NCBI GenBank assembly: GCA_019359675.1
Contig: JAHHGX010000084.1
Coordinates: 81,304 to 145,303, forward strand
Direction: 5' to 3'
DNA: 64,000 nucleotides
Source of the DNA: Calothrix sp. FI2-JRJ7
GTDB lineage: Bacteria > Cyanobacteriota > Cyanobacteriia > Cyanobacteriales > Nostocaceae
The notes beneath the pieces were generated by a model, which saw only the letters and a program-made list of their open reading frames with translations, made no database searches and was not told the DNA's origin. Below, piece after piece: positions 53,579 to 63,878 of the stretch. Position numbers and translations under genes: made by a program. The first letter of the stretch is position 1. Every line of letters starts with the position of its first letter.

Positions 53579-54097
53579 CTAGCTAATCCCAAATGCGACC
53601 TTAATATCTTTAATTGTCGCCATCAGCGTCATTGGCTCAATCGGCGAAGCAATAAATCCACATTTTTCATAAAATTGCTTTGCCCGTTCAGTTAAGGCAT
53701 GAACAAGAATAGCTCTAATACCAGCAATTTCTGAAACTTGTAAGGTGCGGAGAACAGCATCACGTACTAATGCATACCCAATTTTCTTATCTTGCCAATT
53801 TATGTCAACAGCCAAACGTCCAATGATGATAACAGGTATCGGGTCAGGCATATTACGGCGTACTTTCCCTATTGCTACTGTGCTAATAATACTTCCAGTT
53901 GCAAGACAATAATAAGCAATAACTATCTGCTCTACTGTTACAACATAAGTTCTCGAAGCACCACTATCTTCGTTTTTTAACGCACGTTTTTTTAGCCACT
54001 CGTTTAATTCGATATTGCCACAATCAAAATCTTCAATTTTAAATTCAGGTTGAATTGGTTGAGGCGCCTGTATAGGTGGATGCTGCCCTTCTATCAT
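53579..54097 (-). CDS. tacT: GNAT toxin of TacAT type
   Basis: 172 residues from the ATG at 54097 (MIEGQHPP), preceded by GGGAG. GNAT toxins acetylate charged tRNAs and stop translation. The N-terminal FKIEDFDCGNIELNEWLKKRA is the typical start of this group, then RTYVVTVEQIVIAYYCLA, IIIGRLAVDINWQDKKIGYALVRDAV with the Q/R-x-x-G-x-G-like acetyl-CoA loop (here WQDKKIGYAL), and ERAKQFYEKCGF. It lies 2 bp after the antitoxin stop, which is the usual order. Confidence 0.82.
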   Translation of the reverse strand: MIEGQHPPIQAPQPIQPEFKIEDFDCGNIELNEWLKKRALKNEDSGASRTYVVTVEQIVIAYYCLATGSIISTVAIGKVRRNMPDPIPVIIIGRLAVDINWQDKKIGYALVRDAVLRTLQVSEIAGIRAILVHALTERAKQFYEKCGFIASPIEPMTLMATIKDIKVAFGIS

Positions 54098-54099
54098 TT

Positions 54100-54390
54100 T
54101 TACTCCCAAGGCGCCTTATAATTCATAAGTTTACGAAGATTTTCATTTACTGTTGGTGGTGCATCAAGAAGCTCTAAAAACTGCTGATATTTTTCCTCAT
54201 CCAACACAAACAGCCGACGGTCTAATAAAACTGCTTCTGCTTCCCGACATGCCGTCTCTAACATGAAGTCAGAACGACTTTTACCAAGAGACTCCGCTGC
54301 TCTATCGATTAAATCACGCTCTCGCTGATACGCTCTAATATTAATAGTCACATCACGGTTTCGTCTCGATTCTTCTGATTGTGCTTCCAT
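54100..54390 (-). CDS. tacA: DUF1778 antitoxin of TacAT type
   Basis: 96 residues. Ribbon-helix-helix N-terminus: VTINIRAYQRERDLIDRAAESLGKSRSDFMLETACREAE, the DUF1778 core. It binds the operator and the GNAT toxin, which is encoded 2 bp downstream. The C-terminal tail (FLELLDAPPTVNENLRKLMNYKAPWE) is the part that neutralises the toxin. Autoregulation through a short AT-rich operator upstream is expected; the GTATAC-containing stretch at about 54420-54445 (TGTATAC/GTATACTCA) could be it. Confidence 0.85.
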   Translation of the reverse strand: MEAQSEESRRNRDVTINIRAYQRERDLIDRAAESLGKSRSDFMLETACREAEAVLLDRRLFVLDEEKYQQFLELLDAPPTVNENLRKLMNYKAPWE

Positions 54391-54508
54391 TAGTTAATTT
54401 CCATTTTCGTACACACATTGAGTATACAAAATATGTATACTCAATGTCAATACATAATCAATGGAATGCTAGTGTACGTTCAATAGTGATAAATATTTAT
54501 ATCTTTTA

Positions 54509-54682
54509 TTAATCCTTCGATTTGTCTTTATCTTGATCCCAGCGCCCAGCTTTTTTTGCCGCTTCGCTAAGAAGATATTCAATTTGGGAGTTGACACTTC
54601 TCAAATCATCTGCTGACCATTTTTCTAAAACTTCGTACAGCTTAGAATCTAAACGTAGTAGAAAGCGTTTCTTCTGACTCAT
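54509..54682 (-). CDS. Arc-family ribbon-helix-helix small protein
   Basis: 57 residues from the ATG at 54682. KKRFLLRLDSKLYEVLEKWSADDLRSVNSQIEYLLSEA is an Arc-like ribbon-helix-helix DNA-binding fold, followed by a short charged tail. Start is one base after the TGA stop of the SPFH gene, so the two are translationally coupled. SPFH plus Arc-like pairs are seen in other bacteria, with the small protein thought to regulate the pair. It probably binds DNA as a dimer; the operator is unknown. Confidence 0.8.
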   Translation of the reverse strand: MSQKKRFLLRLDSKLYEVLEKWSADDLRSVNSQIEYLLSEAAKKAGRWDQDKDKSKD

Positions 54683-54683
54683 G

Positions 54684-55613
54684 TCAATTATAAAGAGTGC
54701 CAGTATTAATTACTGGTTGCGCGGTTTGCTCGGAAGTTAGTACAACTAACAAGTTATTAATCATAGACGCTTTGCGCTCGTCATCCAAATCAATCATTTG
54801 GTCAGCACTTAGACGGTTTAGGGCTTCTGATACCATACCCACGGCGCCTTCGACAATTTGGCGCCGTGCATCAATTAGTGCCTTGGCTTGTTGGCGCCGT
54901 AACATCATTTGGGCAATTTCTGGCGCATAAGCCAAGTGCGAAATTCTTGCTTCTATAACTTCTACTCCCGTTACTTCCAAGCGCGCTTGTAATTCATGCT
55001 TGAGTGAGTGAGCAATTTCATCGGGTATTCCTCGCAGTGAAGGAGTATCGTTTGGTGTATCGTATGGATAGCGAATTGCTAAAGCCCGAATTGCAGTTTC
55101 GCTTTGAATAGCAACAAACTCTTGATAGTCATCGACAGCAAATTTAGACTTTGCCGTATCCACAACTCGCCAAACAACAACAGCAGCTATTTCAATGGGA
55201 CTTCCTTCAGCGTCATTAACTTTAATTATTTTGCTGTTAAAGTTACGAACTCGCAGCGAAATCTGGTATTTGCTCGCAAATGGATTTGTCCACCAAAAAC
55301 CTGGTTCGCGAACTGTACCTATATATTTACCAAAAAATAACAGCACTACTGCTTTATTGGGTTCGACGCTAAAAAATCCTGATATCGACGGAATCACAAC
55401 TACTAATAACACTGCTGTCAACCACGCAATTCCCTCAGCTAGGGAGTCATCAATAAAATCAGCTATTTTTAGACCTCTTTGTAGTACAGTTTCCAATCCG
55501 TGAACGCTGTTCCATAAATACCAGGTGCCGAACACAGAAATGGCGCCGACTATAACTAGCATTACAAACCCATTCAGCTTGAACGCAGGAGATTCCTTAA
55601 TATTCTGTTCCAT
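54684..55613 (-). CDS. SPFH/band 7 membrane protein
   Basis: 309 residues. Two N-terminal membrane segments (about 14-32 and 60-84) are followed by a PHB domain: [52 protein letters not shown] and [20 protein letters not shown], then a coiled coil ([20 protein letters not shown]). Stomatin/prohibitin-like proteins form large membrane rings and affect membrane domains or proteases. It is in an operon with the Arc-like gene downstream. No NfeD partner is present. Confidence 0.88.
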   Translation of the reverse strand: MEQNIKESPAFKLNGFVMLVIVGAISVFGTWYLWNSVHGLETVLQRGLKIADFIDDSLAEGIAWLTAVLLVVVIPSISGFFSVEPNKAVVLLFFGKYIGTVREPGFWWTNPFASKYQISLRVRNFNSKIIKVNDAEGSPIEIAAVVVWRVVDTAKSKFAVDDYQEFVAIQSETAIRALAIRYPYDTPNDTPSLRGIPDEIAHSLKHELQARLEVTGVEVIEARISHLAYAPEIAQMMLRRQQAKALIDARRQIVEGAVGMVSEALNRLSADQMIDLDDERKASMINNLLVVLTSEQTAQPVINTGTLYN

Positions 55614-56346
55614 TGCCGCAATACCACTTTGTTATCATAATGATATCACTATCACATCAAAAAAAATGTCTTGTGGGATGGGCTTTCTCTGGCGCCACCC
55701 AAGCAGCAAGCGTACTGAAAATAATTATGGCAAGCAACATAGTTATAAACACTGAATAAGATATACCAAGAGCGAAACACTCTTTTCATCAGAAAAATAA
55801 TTGATTGCTATCAGTAAAACTAATACATAGTGTAGATAACAAGTCCCTAGGGGTTAAACCACACAGTTATAAAATTTACATTTGATATTTATAAATATTT
55901 CTTAATTTATCTTCATTTATCTTCATAAAGCTTCTCAAAAAGAGCAAAATGAATAGATACATAGATGAATTAAAATTGTTTGCATAAAAGATTGAATATG
56001 CATTGAATAGGCAAGGGTAGTTTTGACGTGATATATAAGTTTTTACTTATATGTCCAATCTAATATTTATTTAATAATTGCTGTTTCAAAATGACCAAAA
56101 TGGCAAGAAACACTGTAAGCTAAATGAAACAACGTTAATTAATGTTTCTAAGTAACACGGAAAATTAACGTGACTGAAATAACTGGTTGCTAATAAGTGT
56201 TCCTCAACTAGTTTCTTGTAGTTATTGGTTGAGTTAATGGCAACGATAAAAAAAACAGATTTAATTAAGAGCGCAAGAAACCATTAAGTTTCGCTTGCTA
56301 GGTTTGCCATACCAAAAATTACATATTCACCAACAGGAGAATCACA
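55614..56346. other. 733-bp intergenic region upstream of nrtA
   Basis: AT-rich with no coding frame. It should contain the nitrogen-regulated nrtA promoter. I searched for GTA-N8-TAC and found no perfect NtcA box; weaker sites such as GTN10AC cannot be ranked by eye. A short direct repeat TTATCTTCAT occurs near 55915. Confidence 0.5.
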
Positions 56347-57738
56347 ATGTCGGAGTTTTTCAAGCAAGTTTCTCGTAGAAAATTCATCGTTACAGCAGGT
56401 GCGTCTGCGAGTGCAATATTGCTCAAAGGTTGTTTGGGAAATCCTCCAGAAGCGGGCGGTGGCAACGCTTCTACTGGTTCGTCTGGCACTGGTGCAACAG
56501 CTGTTCCAGTTGCCAACATTAGCCCTGACCAGAAGCCTGAAACAACAAAAGTAAAACTTGGATATATTCCAATTGTGGAAGCGGCGCCGTTAATTATCGC
56601 GAAAGAAAAAGGATTTTTTGCGAAGTATGGAATGCCTGATGTTGAGCTTTCCAAACAAGCTTCTTGGGGTTCAGCACGCGATAACGTTGAAATTGGTTCT
56701 GCTGGTGGTGGTATTGATGGTGGACAATGGCAAATGCCAATGCCGCATATGATTACTGAAGGTTTAATTACCAAAGGTAATCAAAAAATTCCCATGTATG
56801 TGTTGTGTCAGTTGATTACACAAGGAAATGGGATTGCGCTAGCTAGCAAGCACGCAGGTAAAGGATTTGGTTTAAAGCTAGATGGTGCAAAAGGTTTAAT
56901 TACTCAGTTAAAGTCATCGACTCCATTTACAGCAGCATTTACGTTCCCACAAGTCAACCAAGATTTATGGATTCGTTATTGGATGGCAGCAGGTGGAATT
57001 GATCCAGATGCTGATATCAAACTGCTGACGGTACCTGCTGCACAAACTGTAGCGAACATGAAGACCGGAACAATGGATGCGTTCAGCACAGGCGACCCCT
57101 GGCCTTACCGCATCGTTAAAGATAAAATCGGCTTCTTGGCAATGTTGACAGGAGAAATGTGGAAAAATCACCCCGAAGAATACTTTGCAATGCGAGGAGA
57201 TTGGGTTGACAAAAATCCTAAAGCTACCAAAGCATTGCTTAAAGGTATTATGGAAGCACAGCAGTGGTTAGATAATTTTGATAACCGCAAAGCAGCGGCA
57301 CAAATATTAGGTGGACGTAATTATTTCAATCTTCCTGCTGATATTCTTGATAATCCTTTCCAAGGAGTTTATGATATGGGAGATGGGCGCAAAATTGATG
57401 ATAAAAAGTTAGCAGCATATTATTGGAAAGATGAAAGAGGAAGCGTTTCATATCCTTATAAGAGTCACGATTTATGGTTCATAACTGAAAACGTGCGCTG
57501 GGGTTTCTTACCACCAGATTACCTTGCTAACGGCGCCGCTAAAGCAAAAGATTTGATTGACAGAGTTAACAAAGAAAATATTTGGAAAGAAGCTGCTAAA
57601 GAAATGAATATAGCAGCAGCAGATATTCCAACAGACACATCGCGCGGAGTAGAAGAGTTTTTCGATGGCATAAAATTTGACCCAGCAAAACCAGAAGAGT
57701 ACCTTAAGAGTCTCAAAATCAAGAAAGTTGCTATTTAG
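56347..57738 (+). CDS. nrtA: Nitrate ABC transporter, substrate-binding protein
   Basis: 463 residues. Twin-arginine start [10 protein letters not shown] and LLKGC with Cys 29 indicate a Tat-exported lipoprotein facing the periplasm. NrtA binds nitrate and nitrite. [28 protein letters not shown] is the family opening. The bicarbonate receptor CmpA is the close alternative, but the following NrtB-NrtC-NrtD set favours nitrate. GGxxDGG-type loop [16 protein letters not shown] and [16 protein letters not shown] [12 protein letters not shown] are present. A strong ribosome site (CAGGAGA) precedes the ATG. First gene of the operon. Confidence 0.88.
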   Translation: MSEFFKQVSRRKFIVTAGASASAILLKGCLGNPPEAGGGNASTGSSGTGATAVPVANISPDQKPETTKVKLGYIPIVEAAPLIIAKEKGFFAKYGMPDVELSKQASWGSARDNVEIGSAGGGIDGGQWQMPMPHMITEGLITKGNQKIPMYVLCQLITQGNGIALASKHAGKGFGLKLDGAKGLITQLKSSTPFTAAFTFPQVNQDLWIRYWMAAGGIDPDADIKLLTVPAAQTVANMKTGTMDAFSTGDPWPYRIVKDKIGFLAMLTGEMWKNHPEEYFAMRGDWVDKNPKATKALLKGIMEAQQWLDNFDNRKAAAQILGGRNYFNLPADILDNPFQGVYDMGDGRKIDDKKLAAYYWKDERGSVSYPYKSHDLWFITENVRWGFLPPDYLANGAAKAKDLIDRVNKENIWKEAAKEMNIAAADIPTDTSRGVEEFFDGIKFDPAKPEEYLKSLKIKKVAI

Positions 57739-57813
57739 TTTAAACTCAAAGATTAATCGCTAATGAGAGACACTCCCATTAGCCCCCAATAAAACCCCCA
57801 AGGAGATAATTCA

Positions 57814-58647
57814 ATGACAACTGTTCAAAGACGACCGGCTGCAATGGACGGTAATGGTTTTGCCGCACGTATACAAAAACAAATTCCAGAATTGATTCCC
57901 CCAGCGATTGCTATCGGAGTATTTTTAGCCGTATGGCAACTATTTTCTTGGATACCAGGAGCAACATTGCCTGGACCAATACAAGTAATTCAAGACACTA
58001 GGATTTTGATTTTGTACCCTTTTTATGATAGAGGCGGTACTGATAAAGGTTTATTTTGGCAGATATTGGCTAGCTTGCAGCGAGTTGCAATTAGCTACAC
58101 TTTAGCGGCAATTGTTGGTATTGGCTTAGGGATTTTGATTGGTGTTAATAAAACCATTAATAAAGCATTAGACCCTTTGTTCCAATTATTAAGAACCGTA
58201 CCTCCTCTTGCTTGGGTACCTATTTCCTTAGCAGCACTGCGTCAAAACGAACCCGCAGCACTGTTCGTAATCTTCGTCACTGCAATTTGGCCCATCTTAA
58301 TTAACACTGCGGTAGGTGTAAAAGAAATTCCCGTCGATTACAACAACGTCGCGAAAGTACTACAACTTAACAAAAAAGAATATTTCTTCAACATTTTGAT
58401 TCCTGCTGCACTGCCTTACATTTTCACTGGTTTGAGAATAGCGATTGGTTTGGCTTGGTTGGCGATTATCGCGGCAGAAATCGTAATGTCAGGTATCGTC
58501 GGGATTGGGTTCTTTATCTGGGAAGCTTACCAAAACAACAACGTTAGTGAAGTTATTTTGGCACTAGTTTACATAGGTCTTGTCGGTTTGATACTTGACA
58601 AATTTATGGTATGGCTTCAAGGACGCATTCTTCCTCCTGAAAGATAA
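57814..58647 (+). CDS. nrtB: Nitrate ABC transporter, permease
   Basis: 277 residues, six membrane segments. The EAA-type loop that contacts the ATPases is in EIPVDYNNVAKVLQLNKKEYFF, followed by NILIPAALPYIFTGLRIAIG. It starts 75 bp after nrtA with AAGGAGAT before its ATG. As in other members, it forms a homodimer that pairs with NrtC and NrtD. A block of heptamer repeats separates it from nrtC. Confidence 0.9.
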   Translation: MTTVQRRPAAMDGNGFAARIQKQIPELIPPAIAIGVFLAVWQLFSWIPGATLPGPIQVIQDTRILILYPFYDRGGTDKGLFWQILASLQRVAISYTLAAIVGIGLGILIGVNKTINKALDPLFQLLRTVPPLAWVPISLAALRQNEPAALFVIFVTAIWPILINTAVGVKEIPVDYNNVAKVLQLNKKEYFFNILIPAALPYIFTGLRIAIGLAWLAIIAAEIVMSGIVGIGFFIWEAYQNNNVSEVILALVYIGLVGLILDKFMVWLQGRILPPER

Positions 58648-58651
58648 TTAC

Positions 58652-58718
58652 AGTTAGGAGTTAGGAGTTAGGAGTTAAAACTCATAGCTTATAACTCATA
58701 ACTCACAACTCATAACTT
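58652..58718. repeat. Heptameric tandem repeats between nrtB and nrtC
   Basis: GTTAGGA-type heptamers (three) face TAACTCA-type heptamers (about five). The halves are roughly complementary, so the RNA can fold into a long imperfect hairpin. Short tandem repeats of this kind are typical of heterocystous cyanobacteria. Confidence 0.85.
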
Positions 58719-58751
58719 TCTTGTTAAAACTTTACCCCCCCAATTACAGCT

Positions 58752-60752
58752 ATGTCTATGTTTGTTGGTGTTGACCAAATTGATAAGGTCTTTGAATTAA
58801 CCGGTGGTGGCAAATACGTTGCACTTAAAGGTATCGACCTGCAAATTAAAAAAGGTGAGTTTGTATCGTTAATTGGTCACTCTGGTTGCGGAAAGTCAAC
58901 TTTATTAAATATGATTGCTGGTTTGGATTTGCCAACCGAGGGTCTTGTAACTTTGGAAGGACAAAGAATTACTAAGCCAGGCCCCGACCGGATGGTAGTT
59001 TTCCAAAACTATTCTTTATTACCTTGGCGCTCAGTACGCGAAAATATTGCCTTGGCTGTTGATGCAGTTATGCCAGGTATACCTGCTGGTGAACGTCGGG
59101 CAATTGTTGAAAAACATATTGATATGGTGGGTTTACGTCCTCACGCGGACAAATCACCTACAATGCTTTCTGGTGGACAAAAGCAACGGGTTGCTATTGC
59201 TCGCGCACTCGCTATTAGACCCAAATTATTATTACTTGATGAACCTTTCGGCGCCTTGGATGCCTTGACACGGGGTAATTTACAAGAGCAATTAATGCAG
59301 ATATGCGAAGAGAACGAAGTAACTGCTGTAATGGTAACGCACGATGTTGACGAAGCAGTATTACTATCTGACCGTATCGTAATGCTTACCAACGGTCCCG
59401 AATCAAAAATTGGTGATATCCTCGAAGTCGATATTCCTCGTCCTCGCAAGCGTATGGATGTTGTTGAACATCCCAGCTACTACAGCCTGCGAAGTGAAAT
59501 GATTTACTTCCTCAACCAACAAAAACGTATCAAGAAACTACGCGCGCGTAAAACAGCAGCAGTATCACGCCACGGTTTAGAAAAAGTTAACTTAGAAATC
59601 GGCTTTGTCCCCTTGACTGCCTGCGCTCCTCTTGCTATCGCTAAAGAAAAAGGTTTCTTTGCAAAACACGGCTTGGATGATGTTCAACTTTTACGTGAAA
59701 CAAGCTGGCGCGGTATTGTAGATGGTATTGCTGCTGGGTACCTTGATGCTGCCCAAATGCCTTCTGGTTTACCAATGTGGATGACTTTAGGTGGACACCG
59801 CAACAAACCTATACCTGTAGTTACCGCTTTGACAATGACCCGTAACGGTAACGCCATTACTCTCAACAAGAACTTTTTGAAGCAAGGTGTTCAAGGGTTA
59901 TCGGACTTTAAAGATTTTTTACTGCGAACTCGTAACAAACGCCATACAATGGGTGTAGTTCATCCTGCTTCCATGCATAACTTGTTACTACGGTACTGGT
60001 TAGCAGCAGGTGGTATAGACCCCGACAAAGACGTACATATTCAAACAATCCCTCCTGCTCAAATGGTCGTCGATTTACAAAATGGTAGTATCGATGGTTA
60101 CTGTGTAGGAGAACCTTGGAATATCCGTGCCGCTGAAGAAGGTGTAGGTTTTACTATCGCAACCGACCTCGAAGTATGGTTAGGACATCCAGGGAAAGTT
60201 TTGGGTGTACGTGAAGATTGGGCGGAAAGATATCCAAATACTCATATAGCTCTAACAAAAGCTTTGCTTGAAGCTTGCTATTACTGCTCGCTGCCTGAAA
60301 ATAGCGAAGAAGTTCGTCATATTTTGGCACGACCAGAATATGTCAGCACCGACATCGACTACATTCAACTCGGTGATTATAGCGACACGTGTGATATTGA
60401 CCATCAGGTAGAGTACGCTCACCACCAGTTCTACGCAGAGTCAGCAATTAACCGCCCAAGTCGTACCGAACAAATTTGGATTATGACACAACTCGCGCGT
60501 TGGGGTGATGTTCCATTCCCACGCAACTGGGTAGAAGTTGTCGAACGGATATGTCGTGTTCGTGTATTTAGTACTGCCGCGCGTGAACTTGGTTTAGACA
60601 TCAGCTACACTCGCCAACCCATCAAATTATTTGATGGCACACCATTTGACGCCGATAACCCCATCGACTACCTTAATAAGCTCAAAATAAAACAAGATTT
60701 CTCTATTGCTGAAGTCGTTCTCGACTCACCCACACGTCAAGTAGCAGCGTAA
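58752..60752 (+). CDS. nrtC: Nitrate ABC transporter, ATPase fused to receptor-like domain
   Basis: 666 residues. Residues about 1-255 form an ABC ATPase: GHSGCGKSTLLNMIAGL (Walker A), LSGGQKQRVAIARALA (signature) and LLLLDEPFGALDALTR (Walker B). From about 275 on, it carries an NrtA-like domain ([23 protein letters not shown], then YCVGEPWNIRAAEEG) facing the cytosol, which in known NrtC senses ammonium to inhibit uptake. This fusion is diagnostic for NrtC/CmpC. It starts after a heptamer-repeat block and is followed by another one. Confidence 0.92.
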   Translation: MSMFVGVDQIDKVFELTGGGKYVALKGIDLQIKKGEFVSLIGHSGCGKSTLLNMIAGLDLPTEGLVTLEGQRITKPGPDRMVVFQNYSLLPWRSVRENIALAVDAVMPGIPAGERRAIVEKHIDMVGLRPHADKSPTMLSGGQKQRVAIARALAIRPKLLLLDEPFGALDALTRGNLQEQLMQICEENEVTAVMVTHDVDEAVLLSDRIVMLTNGPESKIGDILEVDIPRPRKRMDVVEHPSYYSLRSEMIYFLNQQKRIKKLRARKTAAVSRHGLEKVNLEIGFVPLTACAPLAIAKEKGFFAKHGLDDVQLLRETSWRGIVDGIAAGYLDAAQMPSGLPMWMTLGGHRNKPIPVVTALTMTRNGNAITLNKNFLKQGVQGLSDFKDFLLRTRNKRHTMGVVHPASMHNLLLRYWLAAGGIDPDKDVHIQTIPPAQMVVDLQNGSIDGYCVGEPWNIRAAEEGVGFTIATDLEVWLGHPGKVLGVREDWAERYPNTHIALTKALLEACYYCSLPENSEEVRHILARPEYVSTDIDYIQLGDYSDTCDIDHQVEYAHHQFYAESAINRPSRTEQIWIMTQLARWGDVPFPRNWVEVVERICRVRVFSTAARELGLDISYTRQPIKLFDGTPFDADNPIDYLNKLKIKQDFSIAEVVLDSPTRQVAA

Positions 60753-60758
60753 AAAAAG

Positions 60759-60844
60759 TTAGGAGTTAAGAGTATTGAGTTAGAAGTTAAATTCATAACT
60801 CATAACTCATAACTCACAACTCATAACTCACAACTCATAACTCT
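60759..60844. repeat. Heptameric tandem repeats between nrtC and nrtD
   Basis: GTTAGGAGTTAAGAG-type units lead into about seven TAACTCA/CAACTCA heptamers. It is a longer version of the block at 58652, in the same orientation, also able to fold on itself. Confidence 0.85.
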
Positions 60845-60870
60845 CTCCCTTTCCCCCAATTATTAAAGTT

Positions 60871-61749
60871 ATGCAAAACCGCACTTTTAAAGTTAACGAT
60901 TCCGTCAGAGATAAACTAGGGCAACCTCTTGTAAGCGGCGCCTCTGTTGCTAGTGGCAAAAAACCATATGTAGAAATTAAAGACGTTAGTAAGGTTTACC
61001 CAACCAAGAAAGGACCCTTCACTGTTCTTGATGGTGTAAATCTAAACGTATATCAGGGAGAATTTATTTGTGTAATTGGTCACTCTGGTTGTGGTAAATC
61101 TACGCTGCTAAACATGGTGTCGGGTTTTAACCATCCTACAACTGGTGAGGTATTACTCGAAGGTAAGCCTATTACTAAACCAGGCCCAGACCGGATGGTA
61201 GTGTTCCAAAACTATGCACTGCTACCTTGGAGAACAGCTTTTGAAAATATTTACTTAGCTGTTAATGCTGTTTATCCAGATAAACCCGAAGCTGAAAAAA
61301 GAGCTATCGTTCGCGATAACTTAGCAATGGTGGGACTTGCAGACGCAATGGAAAAAAAACCCATGCAAATGTCGGGTGGTATGCGTCAACGGGTTTCTAT
61401 CGCACGGGCGCTTTCTATTCGTCCCAAGGTTTTAATTTTAGACGAACCTTTCGGCGCCTTGGATGCTATTACTAAGGAAGAATTGCAGGAAGAGTTACTC
61501 AAAATTTGGAGTGACAACCGCGCAACTGTATTAATGATTACCCACGATATCGACGAAGCACTATTCCTCGCTGACAAGTTAGTGATGATGACCAACGGTC
61601 CACACGCGAAAATTGGCGAAGTTATGGAAATTCCTTTCGACCGTCCTAGAGACCGCGCACGCATTATGGACGACCCACGTTACTATAAACTGCGTAACTA
61701 TGCTCTTGACTTCCTCTTCAACCGTTTCGCACATGATGATGTCGGTTAA
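60871..61749 (+). CDS. nrtD: Nitrate ABC transporter, ATPase
   Basis: 292 residues, ATPase only. Walker A is GHSGCGKSTLLNMVSGF, the signature MSGGMRQRVSIARAL, and Walker B KVLILDEPFGALDAIT, with the switch His in MITHDIDEA. The D-P-R-Y-Y-K-L-R motif near the end is typical of NrtD/CmpD. It pairs with NrtC on the NrtB dimer. Last gene of the operon; no narB follows, and no nirA was seen upstream, so the usual nir operon is split in this organism. Confidence 0.92.
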   Translation: MQNRTFKVNDSVRDKLGQPLVSGASVASGKKPYVEIKDVSKVYPTKKGPFTVLDGVNLNVYQGEFICVIGHSGCGKSTLLNMVSGFNHPTTGEVLLEGKPITKPGPDRMVVFQNYALLPWRTAFENIYLAVNAVYPDKPEAEKRAIVRDNLAMVGLADAMEKKPMQMSGGMRQRVSIARALSIRPKVLILDEPFGALDAITKEELQEELLKIWSDNRATVLMITHDIDEALFLADKLVMMTNGPHAKIGEVMEIPFDRPRDRARIMDDPRYYKLRNYALDFLFNRFAHDDVG

Positions 61750-62757
61750 GCGAGCAAAAACAGAGTACAAATGAGGTAAACAAGGGGGAAATATAAAATT
61801 CCTCTCTTGTCTTCTATCAAAAGGAATATCATGCATGGCGATAGACCAAGATAATTTAAATTTATGCAGCAAATAATTTTTTTATAATAAAAACTCATGT
61901 ATAGATTTAATACTATGAACTTGATTTAATAATTGTTTTATAATTATCATCTTTGCATTGACCACTGAGACAAGAAAAGCTGTAAGCTATACATATCGAT
62001 TTGAATTTTGTGTCCACTGATACTAGATTCAAATCAAAAATGCGTTTGCATTTAATTCATTGAGCTATTGAACTGAGTATAACTTTACTTAGTTTGCTTG
62101 ATGCTGACTTAACACGTAACGTCTTTAAGTACAAGAAGTAAATTATACCTCTTGTATAGCGTTGCTATATGCAAAAAAAAGACATCTTACCTTTCGGGAT
62201 ACTTTATGACCAATCTTCTTTAAATCAACGTTTTTAAAATTAGCTTATAAAAAGTCAGCTTGCTGTCATAAGCACAATGCACTCGAAACTGCGTTCTTAA
62301 AAATAAGATAAAATTTTCTAATCTTATTTATTAAGATAATAACTCAATTAGAAAACAAATGATGGTACGATTAGCGTTAAGCCATAATTCACTAATCTCC
62401 ACTAATAAACCCTTATTAACCTTGTAGAGCTAACCAAGGTTCATACGTTATAGATTGTTTTCACTAAAGAATTCAGCTTCTTTAGTTAGAATAACATTTT
62501 TAAAATTACGTGTGCATCACTTTTTCTTAGAGCAGCTATAGAGAATAAGGTAAAAAATTGCAACAAAAATAATAGTTGCCAAATAATACACAAGCGTCAA
62601 TCTTCATTTATATGCGTATAAAAGATTGCTGTGTAATTAATTCGTGTAACACAATTATCAAATAGTTTTTATCTCACTGAGGAAAACACAAGTTAATCGC
62701 GAGATTAAGCTGTCAAATATTTAGTCCAGTATTCAGTTCTACCGATTTATCAGAAAG
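61750..62757. other. 1,008-bp intergenic region, no gene seen
   Basis: AT-rich, no credible coding frame on either strand and no strong repeat. One ACACGTAACGTCTTT stretch at about 62115 resembles half of the AGAGACGTTAC palindromes. It must contain the promoter of the SulP gene. Confidence 0.5.
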
Positions 62758-63876
62758 ATGGCAATAACTAATCAAATCCATTTCAGGAACTTACGCGGTG
62801 ACATCTTTGGTGGTGTTACAGCAGCAATTGTTTCTCTACCCCTTGCACTTGCCTTCGGTGTTGCAAGTGGCGCCGGTGCAGTCGCTGGTCTTTATGGTGC
62901 AGTTTGTGTTGGTTTCTTTGCTGCATTATTTGGCGGTACACCAACTTTAATTTCCGAACCGACTGGACCAATGACAGTAGTAATTACTACTATCATTGCT
63001 TCTTTAACCGCTGCTAACCCAGAAAACGGTTTAGCGATGGCTTTTACCGTCGTTATGTTGGCAGGGATATTTCAAATTCTGTTTGGTATTTTTAAATTGG
63101 GTAAATATACAGCAGATTGCGAGTAAATGAGGTACACCAATATTTGTCGTATAAATAGGTAAAATAGAAACTCTACCTAATTTGATTAATTACTAACATT
63201 TTAGACATTTTTCAATTACTGTACCTCACCAACCTGCAATCTGCTGTATTACCTTAATGCCTTACAGTGTTATCTCTGGCTTCATGTCTGGTATCGGTGT
63301 AATTTTGATTATTCTTCAAATTGCTCCCTTTGTCGGACAGCCTAACCCCAAAGGTGGTGTGTTGGGGATGGTGCAAAATCTACCCCAGTTGCTATCTAAT
63401 ATAAATCCTGCGGAAGCGACATTAGGAATTTTAACGCTGGCGATTATTTTCTTCATGCCAGCTAAAGTCAAGCGCATTGTACCACCTCAACTTGTCGCGT
63501 TAATCGTTGGTACCGTAGTTTCATTAACAGTCTTCGGTAACACTGATATTAGACGAATTGGTGAAATACCTGTTGGTTTGCCCACCATCCAAATGCCAAC
63601 TTTCACATCCGGTCAAGTTACAGTCATGCTGATTGACGGGGTGATGTTAGGTATTTTGGGATGTATTGATACATTATTAACAGCGTAATTGCAGATAGCT
63701 TAACCCGTACCGAACATAAATCTGACAAAGAATTAATTGGCCAAGGTATTGGTAACTTAATTTCTGGTTTGTGTGGTGGTTTACCTGGTGCTGGCGCCAC
63801 AATGGGTACCGTTGTTAACATTCAAACTGGTGCCAAGACAGCTGTATCAGGTTTGACTCGTGCATTAATCTTATTA
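62758..63876 (+). pseudogene. SulP-family anion transporter, broken in three ways
   Basis: The pieces together give an N-terminal SulP domain: FRNLRGDIFGGVTAAIVSLPLALAFG, EPTGPMTVVITTIIA, then YSVISGFMSGIGVILI, MLGILGCIDTLLTA and IADSLTRTEHKSDKELIGQGIGN. Members include sulfate permeases and the bicarbonate transporter BicA; which one is unclear. Piece 1 ends at a 137-bp MITE (63110-63246). Excising it with one TA restores GKYITLMPYS. Near 63686 one G is missing (GCGTAATT for GCGGTAATT), giving a stop. At about 63878 an IS630-type element cuts off the rest. It cannot make a full protein. Confidence 0.85.
63110..63246. mobile_element. 137-bp MITE in the SulP gene
   Basis: Starts CAGCAGATTGC and ends GCAATCTGCTG (perfect 11-bp tips). 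The inverted repeat resumes at TGAGGTACA/TGTACCTCA, giving 27-bp ends with a mismatched middle. It is flanked by TA on both sides (63108-63109 and 63247-63248), the target duplication of IS630/Tc1-mariner elements. No coding capacity. Confidence 0.85.
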
Positions 63877-63878
63877 TA

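Noticed and set aside
55614..56346. NtcA box upstream of nrtA
   Set aside because: No GTA-N8-TAC match was found by reading the region. Control by NtcA is expected from other species but is not shown here.
58652..60844. Possible CRISPR array from regularly repeated short units
   Set aside because: The units are contiguous 7-mers without spacers. They are short tandem repeats, and no cas gene is nearby.
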